Shown here: piece after piece, positions 21,536 to 32,539 of the stretch | Layout of the letters: each line of letters opens with the position of its first letter | Position numbering within the stretch: the stretch's first letter is position 1 | From: Owenia fusiformis | Lineage: Eukaryota; Annelida; Polychaeta; Sabellida; Oweniidae | Assembly: GCA_903813345.2 (NCBI GenBank) | Contig: CAIIXF020000002.1 | Span: forward strand, 14,764,467-14,828,466 | DNA length: 64,000 nucleotides | Direction: 5' to 3' | Program-made: the position numbers and the translations under genes | Notes under the pieces: generated by a model | Databases searched by the model: none | What the model was told of the DNA's origin: nothing | The model's input: the letters and a program-made list of their open reading frames with translations, nothing else

Positions 21536-24411
21536 GTACAACTATGAGAGAGATGCAGCAAACACACCAAGTTAGGGCGACAGCTGGATCAGTCTTTCGA
21601 CAACTTTGAGCCATCAGGTCCGGTCCACGTAAACAGTATCATGGGCGAGAGGTGTTCGTGTTCCTGTCACCAAAGCACCAAAGTAAGTACTTTTTTCTAT
21701 TCAATTATTACAACAGGTTAGTTCCTCTGTTTTCAGGTTCCCTTTCAGCTTGGAGATGAGGAGCCCGATGACCAACGACACAACCGAGACAACAGCTGCG
21801 TTCCTGCGTTCCTGCTACCTAAGTTAAGTATTCCTTCCTGGTTTTGCATAGGGATGGGGGGCGCCTCCCAGTTTGATATTTACTTGTGGACTTTTGTTGG
21901 CCGACCCATATTTTTGGTGGAGAAACTTGGACTCTAAGGTAAAGTGGGAGGGGGGTGGTTGGGTTTCCGGGGGGATAGAGTTCATGTTTCAAAATCAAAA
22001 ATATGGAAGTCTACTGGTTTATATCAAATTGGGAGAAATAAATTTTATCTTTTGTAATATTCTGTAAATTTTTAGTAGCGTAGAGTAAAGTATAGTGTAA
22101 AGTTTTATGTAAAATAACAACTACTACAACATGGTTTGTCTATTTGTAGCACAGATGGTGAAGTCCCTGCGAAAAGATGGTCCTGTTGGAATCACATTTT
22201 TTCCACGAGGGGACTAGGTCAAGTTTCCAGGACTTACAGTAGATGTCGCATTTTGACCAGTTTTATCTCTTGCAATCAGTTGCATCCCATTAGAAGGGGG
22301 GGGAACTCCCAGTACTATTCCAGTTTTCCTGCGGAATGACAGTCCTGTTGAAATCACATTTATCTCCATTAGGGGACTAGGTTGAGTTTCAAGGACCTAC
22401 CGTACATGTCGCTCTGACCAGTTTTTATCTCTTGCAATCAATTGCATCCCATTAGCAGGGGGGGGGGATCCAAGTACTCTTCCAGTTTTCCTGCGGAAAG
22501 ACAGTCCTGTTGAAATCACATTTGTCTCCATTAGGGGACTAGGTTGAGTTTCAAGGACTTACCGTAGAAGTCGCTTTTGACCAGTTTTCATCTCTTGCAA
22601 TCAGTTGCATCCCATTAGCAGGGGGGGGACTCCCAGTACTATTCCAGTTTTCGTGCGGAAGGACGGTCCTGTTGAAATCACATTTGTCTCCATTAGGGGA
22701 CTAGGTTGAGTTTCAAGGACCTACCGTACATGTCGCTCTGACCAGTTTTTATCTCTTGCAATCAATTGCATCCCATTAGCAGGGGGGGGGACTCCCAGTA
22801 CTCTTCCAGTGTTCCTGCGGAAAGACAGTCCTGTTGAAATCACATTTGTCTCCATTAGGGGACTAGGTTGAGTTTCAAGGACTTACAGTAGATGTCGCAT
22901 TTTGACCAGTTTTATCTCTTGCAATCAGTTGCATCCCATTAGCAGGGGGGGGGGGACTCCCAGTAGTTTTTCAGTTTTCCTGCAGAAAGACAGTCCTGTT
23001 GAAATCACATTTGTCTCCATTAGGGGACTAGGTTGAGTTTCAAGGACTTACTGTAGATGTCGCTTTTGACCTGTTTTTATCTCTTGCAATCAGTTGCATC
23101 CCATTAGCAGGGGGCTGCTCCCAGTACTATTCCAGTTTTTCTTGGGGGGAAGCCAAACAACCAGACAACCAACCAACCAACTTACCGAACATCCAACCGA
23201 CCAACCAATGACCCAATAGGCTTAATCTATTAACTAACTTACTTACTAACCAACCAACTAACCAACCAGACAACCACCAGACCACCCAATAGGTTAAAAC
23301 TAACCAACCAACTAACTAATTAATCAACAAACTAATCAACACTCCATCCAACGAACCAAACAACCAACGAACCAGACAAGCAACGAACCAGACAAGCAAC
23401 GAACCAGATGACCAAGATCATGGATCTAGTGCTTAGTATTGTATTGTTTGGTATTGTATTGTATTGTATTGTATAGTTTTGTATTGTTTTGTATTGTACT
23501 GTATTTCTTTGACCAGTACTTACTCAGTAATGATTCAATTTTAAAGTTGACTTCAAGTACTACTCCAGATCTAAATTTGAAGGTCTGAAGTCTTGTGTTC
23601 ATTTTAGCTACAGTTGTAGATTGAAGGGTCTTTTCTTTTGGGTTTTCATGTTAAAATTGTGGGCTTAGTTTCGGGGTTGCTTTCTTTTTAATTGAACCAT
23701 CGCTGATCTTTTCCTTAAATGTACTTTCAGGTGCAGTCCTCTTGCCTTTTAGAGAACAAAAAGAACCACAAAGGGAAAACCACAGAGAATCTACAATTTG
23801 TGCTACCTACCTGCAGCATTTGTGATCTACATACCTCTTGCCTTGGAGAGAACAAAAAGAAACACAAAAGGAAAACCACAGAGAATTTGCAATTTGTCCT
23901 ACCTATCTGCAGCATTTATATCTACATACCATCTTGTTAAAGGTACTGTAACACATAATCAGTTCTATCATTTGATAATTTTGCTCTCTGGTTCAGTACG
24001 GTTATTCCACAACGACAGATTTTTCAATTGTTGGGATTCTAATCCCATTGTTGGCCCATGTATGTTTGGCAAACATTGTTTCTAAGAAATACACTAAAAG
24101 AGGACTGCCTTGATTTCACTTAATGTACAGATGTACCATGAAGCCATGTTTCATTATTTTCACATGTGGTCTGTGTTCTTAAAGAATATACATATGCTCA
24201 ACTATTCCATTCTTCCTACAGAGTTACATCTGCCCAAGCAGTTAGTTGACTTGATGATATAAATCTTGAGCCAGGAGGGGTATAAGGCTATGACAGATTT
24301 ACTAGAGTCAATGAAAGGAATGTCTTTGCATTCCCTCCTCCGCTTGTATTGGAAGTGACTCGACCAAGTTGCATCCTTGTATTTTTCATTTTCTTATCTT
24401 GTATCTTTCAG
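21536..24411 (+). repeat. Array unit 7 (2876 bp)
   Basis: Full order of modules. The GTAAAGTTTTATTTAAAG stretch before E5 is shortened relative to its neighbours. Confidence 0.87.
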
Positions 24412-27325
24412 GTACAACTATGAGAGAGATGCAGCAAACACACCAAGTTAGGGCGACAGCTGGATCAGTCTTTCGACAACTTTGAGCCATCAGGTCCGGT
24501 CCACGTAAACAGTATCATGGGCGAGAGGTGTTCGTGTTCCTGTCACCAAAGCACCAAAGTAAGTACTTTTTTCTATTCAATTATTACAACAGGTTAGTTC
24601 CTCTGTTTTCAGGTTCCCTTTCAGCTTGGAGATGAGGAGCCCGATGACCAACGACACAACCGAGACAACAGCTGCGTTCCTGCTACCTAAGTTAAGTATT
24701 CCTTCCTGGTTTTGCATAGGGATGGGGGGCGCCTCCCAGTTTGATATTTACTTGTGGTCTTTTGTTGGCCGACCCATATTTTTGGTGGAGAAACTTGGAC
24801 TCTAAGGTAAAGTGGGAGGGGGGTGGTTGGGTTTCCGGGGGGATAGAGTTCATGTTTCAAAATCAAAAATATGGAAGTCTACTGGTTTATATCAAATTGG
24901 GAGAAATAAATTGTATCTTTTGTAATATTCTGTAAATTTTTAGTAGCGTAGAGTAAAGTATAGTGTAAAGTTTTATTTAAAGTTTTTATGTAAAGTTTTA
25001 TGTAAAATAACAACTACTACAACATGGTTTGTCTATTTGTAGCACAGATGGTGAAGTCCCTGCGAAAAGACGGTCCTGTTGGAATCACATTTTTTCCACG
25101 AGGGGACTAGGTCAAGTTTCCATGACTTACAGTAGATGTCGCATTTTGACCAGTTTTATCTCTTGCAATCAGTTGCATCCCATTAGAAGGGGGGGGAACT
25201 CCCAGTACTATTCCAGTTTTCCTGCGGAATGACAGTCCTGTTGAAATCACATTTATCTCCATTAGGGGACTAGGTTGAGTTTCAAGGACCTACCGTACAT
25301 GTCGCTCTGACCAGTTTTTATCTCTTGCAATCAATTGCATCCCATTAGCAGGGGGGGGGGGGAATCCAAGTACTCTTCCAGTTTTCCTGCGGAAAGACAG
25401 TCCTGTTGAAATCACATTTGTCTCCATTAGGGGACTAGGTTGAGTTTCAAGGACTTACCGTAGATGTCGCTTTTGACCAGTTTTCATCTCTTGCAATCAG
25501 TTGCATCCCATTAGCAGGGGGGGACTCCCAGTACTATTCCAGTTTTCGTGCGGAAGGACGGTCCTGTTGAAATCACATTTGTCTCCATTAGGGGACTAGG
25601 TTGAGTTTCAAGGACCTACCGTACATGTTGCTCTGACCAGTTTTTATCTCTTGCAATCAATTGCATCCCATTAGCAGGGGGGGGACTCCCAGTACTCTTC
25701 CAGTGTTCCTGCGGAAAGACAGTCCTGTTGAAATCACATTTGTCTCCATTAGGGGACTAGGTTGAGTTTCAAGGACTTACAGTAGATGTCGCATTTTGAC
25801 CAGTTTTATCTCTTGCAATCAGTTGCATCCCATTAGCAGGGGGGGGGGGGAACTCCCAGTAGTTTTTCAGTTTTCCTGCAGAAAGACAGTCCTGTTGAAA
25901 TCACATTTGTCTCCATTAGGGGACTAGGTTGAGTTTCAAGGACTTACTGTAGATGTCGCTTTTGACCAGTTTTTATCTCTTGCAATCAGTTGCATCCCAT
26001 TAGCAGGGGGCTGCTCCCAGTACTATTCCAGTTTTTCTTGGGGGGAAGTCAAACAACCAGACAACCAACCAACCAACTTACCGAACATCCAACCGACCAA
26101 CCAATGACCCAATAGGCTTAATCTATTAACTAACTTACTTACTAACCAACCAACTAACCAACCAACTAACCAACCAGACAACCACCAGACCACCCAATAG
26201 GTTAAAACTAACCAACCAACTAACTAATTAATCAACAAACTAATCAACACTCCATCCAACGAACCAAACAACCAACGAACCAGACAAGCAACGAACCAGA
26301 CAAGCAACGAACCAGATGACCAAGATCATGGATCTAGTGCTTAGTATTGTATTGTTTGGTATTGTATTGTATTGTATTGTATAGTTTTGTATTGTTTTGT
26401 TTTGTATTGTATTGTATTTCTTTGACCAGTACTTACTCAGTAATGATTCAATTTTAAAGTTGACTTCAAGTACTACTCCAGATCTAAATTTTGAAGGTCT
26501 GAAGTCTTGTGTTCATTTTAGCTACAGTTGTAGATTGAAGGGTCTTTTCTTTTGGGTTTTCATGTTAAAATTGTGGGCTTAGTTTCGGGGTTGCTTTCTT
26601 TTTAATTGAACCATCGCTGATCTTTTCCTTAAATGTACTTTCAGGTGCAGTCCTCTTGCCTTTTAGAGAAAAAAAAGAACCACAAAGGGAAAACCACAGA
26701 GAATCTACAATTTGTGCTACCTACCTGCAGCATATGTGATCTACATACCTCTTGCCTTGGAGAGAACAAAAAGAAACACAAAAGGAAAACCACAGAGAAT
26801 CTGCAATTTGTCCTACCTATCTGCAGCATTTATATCTACATACCATCTTGTTAAAGGTACTGTAACACATAATCAGTTCTATCATTTGATGATTTTGCTC
26901 TCTGGTTCAGTACGGTTATTCCACAACGACAGATTTTTCAATTGTTGGGATTCTAATCCCATTGTTGGCACATCTATGTTTGGCAAACATTGTTTCTAAG
27001 AAATACACTAAAAGAGGACTGCCTTGATTTCACTTAATGTACAGATGTACCATGAAGCCATGTTTCAGTATTTTCACATGTGGTCTGTGTTCTTAAAGAA
27101 TATACATATGCTCAACTGTTCCATTCTTCCTACAGAGTTACATCTGCCCAAGCAGTTAGTTGACTTGATGATATAAATCTTGAGCCAGGAGGGGTATAAG
27201 GCTATGACAGATTTACTAGAGTCAATGAAAGGAATGTCTTTGCATTCCCTCCTCCGCTTGTATTGGAAGTGACTCGACCAAGTTGCATCCTTGTATTTTT
27301 CATTTTCTTATCTTGTATCTTTCAG
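24412..27325 (+). repeat. Array unit 8 (2914 bp)
   Basis: Full order of modules. The CCAA tract has an extra short repeat copy near 26150, and several poly-G tracts reach about 12 G. Confidence 0.87.
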
Positions 27326-29898
27326 GTACAACTATGAGAGAGATGCAGCAAACACACCAAGTTAGGGCGACAGCTGGATCAGTCTTTCGACAACTTTGAG
27401 CCATCAGGTCCGGTCCACGTAAACAGTATCATGGGCGAGAGGTGTTCGTGTTCCTGTTACCAAAGCACCAAAGTAAGTACTTTTTTCTATTCAATTATTA
27501 CAACAGGTTAGTTCCTCTGTTTTCAGGTTCCCTTTCAGCTTGGAGATGAGGAGCCCGATGACCAACGACACAACCGAGACAACAGCTGCGTTCCTGCGTT
27601 CCTGCTACCTAAGTTAAGTATTCCTTCCTGGTTTTGCATAGGGATGGGGGGCGCCTCCCAGTTTGATATTTACTTGTGGACTTTTGTTGGCCGACCCATA
27701 TTTTTGGTGGAGAAACTTGGACTCTAAGGTAAAGTGGGAGGGGGGTGGTTGGGTTTCCGGGGGGATAGAGTTCATGTTTCAAAATCAAAAATATGGAAGT
27801 CTACTGGTTTATATCAAATTGGGAGAAATAAATTTTATCTTTTGTAATATTCTGTAAATTTTTAGTAGCGTAGAGTAAAGTATAGTGTAAAGTTTTATTT
27901 AAAGTTTTTATGTAAAGTTTTATGTAAAATAACAACTACTACAACATGGTTTGTCTATTTGTAGCACAGATGGTGAAGTCCCTGCGAAAAGATGGTCCTG
28001 TTGGAATCACATTTTTTCCACGAGGGGACTAGGTCAAGTTTCCAGGACTTACAGTAGATGTCGCATTTTGACCAGTTTTATCTCTTGCAATCAGTTGCAT
28101 CCCATTAGAAGGGGGGGGGGAACTCCCAGTACTATTCCAGTTTTCCTGCGGAATGACAGTCCTGTTGAAATCACATTTATCTCCATTAGGGGACTAGGTT
28201 GAGTTTCAAGGACCTACCGTACATGTCGCTCTGACCAGTTTTTATCTCTTGCAATCAATTGCATCCCATTAGCAGGGGGGGGGATCCAAGTACTCTTCCA
28301 GTTTTCCTGCGGAAAGACAGTCCTGTTGAAATCACATTTGTCTCCATTAGGGGACTAGGTTGAGTTTCAAGGACTTACCGTAGAAGTCGCTTTTGACCAG
28401 TTTTCATCTCTTGCAATCAGTTGCATCCCATTAGCAGGGGGGGGGACTCCCAGTACTATTCCAGTTTTCGTGCGGAAGGACGGTCCTGTTGAAATCACAT
28501 TTGTCTCCATTAGGGGACTAGGTTGAGTTTCAAGGACCTACCGTACATGTCGCTCTGACCAGTTTTTATCTCTTGCAATCAATTGCATCCCATTAGCAGG
28601 GGGGGGGACTCCCAGTACTATTCCAGTGTTCCTGCGGAAAGACAGTCCTGTTGAAATCACATTTGTCTCCATTAGGGGACTAGGTTGAGTTTCAAGGACT
28701 TACAGTAGATGTCGCATTTTGACCAGTTTTATCTCTTGCAATCAGTTGCATCCCATTAGCAGGGGGGGGAACTCCCAGTAGTTTTTCAGTTTTCCTGCAG
28801 AAAGACAGTCCTGTTGAAATCACATTTGTCTCCATTAGGGGACTAGGTTGACTTTCCAGGACTTAGCGTAGATGTCGCATTTTGACCAGTTTTATCTCTT
28901 GCAATCAGTTGCATTCCATTAGCAGGGGGCTGCTCCCAGTACTATTCCAGTTTTTCTTAGGGGGGGGGTATGAACAACCAGACAACCAACCAACCAACCG
29001 GACATCCAACCGGACATCCAACCGGACATCCAACCGGACATCCAACCGACCAACCGGACATCCAACCGACCAACCAGACATCCAACTGACCAACCAATGA
29101 CCCAATAGGCTTAATCTTTTAACCAACTTACTAACTAACCAACAAACTAACCAACCAGACAACCACCGGACCACCCAATAGGTTAAAACTAACCAACCAA
29201 CTAACTAATTAATCAACCAACTAACCAACACTCCATCCTACGAACCAAACAACCAACGAACCAGACAACCAACGAACCAGACGACCAATATCATGGATCT
29301 AGTGCTTAGTATTGTATTGTATAGTTTTGTATTGTTTTGTATTGTATTGTATTTCGTTGACCAATACTTACTCAGTAATGATTCAATTTTAAAGTTGACT
29401 TAGTACTACTCCAGATCTAACTTTTGAAGGTCTGAAGTATTGTGTTAATTTTAGCTACAGTTGTAGATTGAAGGGTCTTTTCTTTTGGGTTTTCATGTTA
29501 AAATTGTGGGCTTAGTTTCGGGTTTTCTTTCTTTTTAATTGAACCATTGCTGATCTTTTCCTTAAATGTACTTTCAGGTGCAGTCTTCTTGCCTTCGAGA
29601 GAACAAAAAGAACCACAAAGGGAAAACCACAGAGAATCTACAATTTGTGCTACCCATCTGCAGCATTTGTATCTACATACATCTTGCCTTGGAGAGAACA
29701 AAAAGAAACACAAAAGAAAAACCACAGAGAATCTGCAATTTGTGTTACTTATCTGCAGCATTTGTATCTCATACCATCTTGTTAAAGGTACTGTAACACA
29801 TAATCAGTTCTATCATTTGATGATTTTGCTCTCTGGTTCATTACTGTTATTCCATAATGACACATTTTCAAATTGTTGAGATTCTAATTCTATTGTTG
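27326..29898 (+). repeat. Array unit 9, terminal and diverged
   Basis: E3, E4, E5 and the sub-repeats are like unit 8. From the CCAA tract onward the sequence diverges: a 12-bp repeat expansion at about 28999-29090, extra substitutions through E1 (29577 on), and loss of similarity at about 29898. E2 is absent. Confidence 0.85.
28999..29090 (+). repeat. 12-bp tandem repeat GGACATCCAACC in the last unit
   Basis: About seven copies of GGACATCCAACC and its GACCAACC variant, expanded from a single GAACATCCAACC in the CCAA tract of the other units. Specific to unit 9. Confidence 0.85.
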
Positions 29899-30264
29899 TA
29901 AAAAACTACAGCCCCTTACAAAACATGCCCTAAATGTTCACCTCTCCTCTCCATGCACAATTCAATCCCGAATCCGGTGAACAAAGTTGTTAATGATCCT
30001 CCTACACACATTTCTTTTTGAATTGGCAAGTTCATCCCAAAAACAGCTTCTAATGGAACCTACATCCTCTTGATGAAGTGTTATAGCATCCATTGCATTC
30101 TGAACAATGCACCGCCTGTGTGGCAATGAACAAACATGGAACCATTGATACGTTTTGGTTTGAAGATAACTGGAGACATGCACATCACAAGGACCGGTAA
30201 ATTCAAATTTTCCTTGAGTCTTTGGAGGTCATTTAGCACCAGAAAGGGCATTTAAGGAGAAAGG

Positions 30265-30411
30265 CAATGGTTTCAACAAGTCAATACACCCCAACACTGC
30301 AAATGATATGCTGAAATTGTTATGCTTTTGTGGTCAACTGAGGAGTTCATTCGCCAGATCTAAACCCTACAGATTTTTATCTAAGTCAAGCTATGTGGTT
30401 GATCGAAGCAT
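30265..30411 (+). pseudogene. Tc1/mariner-type transposase remnant
   Basis: One frame reads QWFQQVNTPQHCK and, after a one-base shift, SPDLNPTDFYLSQAMW. These match the FQQDNAPxH and SPDLNPxDFxLWG blocks around the second and third catalytic acids of the Tc1/mariner superfamily. The catalytic Asp of the first block is Val here, and a stop and a frameshift lie between the blocks. The gene is dead. Confidence 0.65.
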
Positions 30412-30683
30412 CCTATAGCTTCCATATTAAACGCATCTACCAAATTGAACATAAAGCTGTCAGCATTAACATTAAAAGGTTATGTAAGGTCACGCCACTG
30501 TGTTAAAGAATCCTAGCCAGCCGAAATTTGATACCTTTTTAATCTTTTTAATTGCTTCTAGCACAAGATAACTTCGAACATGCGAATTGGGGATTTCTCA
30601 AAGCCAATGTGTATACTGACAGGCCCCTAACTATGGAATTTATTTTGTATCAAAATTGGACATTACATGATGTATGGGAAAAA

Positions 30684-30784
30684 TCGAACTATATGATGCG
30701 ATACTCGAACTATATGATTCGAAACTCGCATCATACTATGCAAAATACGCATCATTATATGCGAAACTCGCATCATCGTATGCC
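30684..30784 (+). repeat. 21-bp tandem repeat, about 4.8 copies
   Basis: Units of the type TCGAACTATATGATGCGATAC, drifting to TCGCATCATCGTATGC. The 21-bp length gives a 7-residue periodic frame (SNYMMRY, SNYMIRN, SHHTMQN and so on). The repeat explains the 91-codon open frame at 30552-30827, which I do not regard as a gene. Confidence 0.8.
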
Positions 30785-31370
30785 ATTTTTAATCCATGTT
30801 ATACCAACAGTTAATTTTATTACATAACTTATTTTCATTCACACACGCACTGGTTGTATCAGGTGTCACACAAAGAGTTAGCACTAACTCCAATCACTTT
30901 CCAAACATCCAAAAGCTATGTTGAAATGTCACACGGATTGTGTTATAAGTTGCATAGAATACTGAAACAATTACACATGGATCAACGTAAATTTCGAACG
31001 AACATGTCAATTTTACACACGCATTGAGTTCAAACTCGCATAGGATGGTTCCCGCTCGCATAGGCTGTCACAAACAAGTTGCACTTCACATAGGGTGCGA
31101 GATTTGAAGTCACGTGATATTTACATCCTGGTTTCTACAATATGGCGCCCTCCGTTGAAATGTATAGGCTTAAAATGTAAATTTTAAATTAAAAATATAT
31201 AATTTAGCTTAATTTGGGCACCTTGCTCGTAGGTATCGTTTATAAAAAGTATACAAATTATCTTCATATCCTTTTATCTTTTTGCCGCGCTGATGTGTTA
31301 TTTCGTTCAGTGCAAAAGTAACGCGAGATTTAGAACAAAATATCGAACATCTCTAGAAAGCAATTTATGT

Positions 31371-31454
31371 TACATCAAGGTGTGTGATCGGTACATCAAG
31401 GTGTGTGATCGGTACATCAAGGTGTGTGATGGGCACATCATGGTTTGTGAAGGG
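31371..31454 (+). repeat. 21-bp tandem repeat, 4 copies
   Basis: Units TACATCAAGGTGTGTGATCGG at 31371, 31392 and 31413 and a diverged fourth at 31434. They encode YIKVCDR-like heptads in one frame within an 88-codon open stretch (31293-31559). No known domain is seen. Confidence 0.85.
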
Positions 31455-31850
31455 AAAAACGTTTGTGCGAGCCGCATAAGCATTCGTTCGACTTGTGTAC
31501 CCTGTTCGGTGTCATTTTTAAACAATACCGTATACACAAATACGCATATACAAGTGTGATTTTACAAACATAAAGTGTGCAAACTCGAACAAACCGTGTA
31601 TGAAATCACACGGATTGTGTATAAATTCTGCTAAACGCTATTCTATGTGCTAGAGATATCACATAAATATAAGATGTCCAATTTTGATACAGTTTTAACA
31701 CCATACCTAACAATCTTAAGAGGGCAACAACTACCCCAATTTCTACCATACACATTGATGTGAATAGGTCAGGGTCATTAACAACTTTGTTCATAGGATT
31801 CATTTGTGCATAGAGAAGGGAAGTGCCCACTTTGAGCATGTTTTGTAAGG

Positions 31851-32476
31851 TTTGATTTTTTGACACAATTGACAGATTATCATCAAACTTCAAAAATAAA
31901 ATTCACATTAAATGAACTAAATAATTTTAGAATTTCAAAGCTAAATATACAAAATTGACTGAATTATTCAACTTTCTTACGGTCCTGCTTTTTTGAACAC
32001 CCTGTAGGTCTTACTAAAGGTTTAATATCCTGTTTAAGAACCCATTTTCCAATTATTGAAAATGGATCATCTCCATGTTAAGGCAATGGTGCCCTAGCTA
32101 AAATTCTCATGTTCCCAAAATAACTTAAGTTGATCGAGTCTAAACAAGTAGATTCACGTGGGAGAGAAATGCTAGAATCCATTTCCAGTAGAGCCCAGTT
32201 GTAATGAGCCTATACATGTTATAAATCGCAAAACCATGATCTATCGTGAAAAGAAATAATGTCTAACATCCCCTTTTCCCTCCCCTTCAATCGAGAACCA
32301 ACATCACAATCCAATACCAAACACCAAGGGGCATTTCATGTTCATTTATACAAAATTATTACATATTGAAGAACGAATTGAAAATATCTCATTAGATCAA
32401 AAACAGTATAGTACTCTTAAAAGATGGAGCATCCATAAATTAAATCATTGCTGATTGTTTTCCTTTTTATTTTCAG
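31851..32476. other. Intergenic DNA
   Basis: No gene seen. A lone mariner-like end, GAACACCCTGTA, lies near 31995 without a partner I can find. Confidence 0.45.
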
Positions 32477-32539
32477 GCTCACTCCTCTTACCTTGGACTT
32501 GAGAACATTTGTGCTACTGTACATGTCTGCAGCATCTAA
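32477..32539 (+). pseudogene. Single-copy diverged E1-like terminal exon
   Basis: After CCTTTTTATTTTCAG the sequence reads AHSSYLGLENICATVHVCSI, then TAA (32537-32539). It aligns with the start and end of array module E1 (VQSSCLGEN and LPTCSIC), and the similarity extends upstream through CATTGCTGAT and the polypyrimidine tract. It lacks the lysine-rich insert and the internal duplication. AATAAA signals lie at 32932 and 32964. It could be the original last exon of the gene whose inner exons make up the array, or a degenerate copy. Confidence 0.45.

Larger units (their letters stand above)
6172..29898 (+). repeat. Tandem array of nine units of about 2.9 kb
   Basis: The phase marker GTACAACTATGAGAGAGATG occurs at 6201, 8699, 9963, 12856, 15751, 18635, 21536, 24412 and 27326. 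Spacings are 2498, 1264, 2893, 2895, 2884, 2901, 2876 and 2914 bp. Neighbouring full-length units differ by only scattered substitutions and poly-G length changes, so the amplification is recent or homogenised. Order inside a unit: exon-like E3, E4, E5, 165-bp sub-repeats, CCAA-rich tract, ATTGT tract, exon-like E1, spacer, E2. On the left, similarity starts in the pyrimidine tract before E3 (about 6172). On the right it fades at about 29898, after E1 and before E2. The many short open frames here are the same few modules repeated. Confidence 0.93.
29914..31850. mobile_element. Degenerate Tc1/mariner-type transposon
   Basis: The left end (CTTACAAAACATGC, from about 29915) is mirrored at 31836-31849. 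Similarity extends inward for about 90 bp (ACAAAGTTGTTAATGA at about 29982 against TCATTAACAACTTTGT at about 31780). The interior includes a frame-shifted transposase remnant (30265-30411) and two groups of 21-bp tandem repeats. At about 1.94 kb it is slightly longer than an ordinary mariner. Confidence 0.65.

Noticed and set aside
30552-30827. 91-codon frame with SNYMMRY-type heptads.
   Set aside because: Half of it is a 21-bp tandem repeat within a transposon relic.
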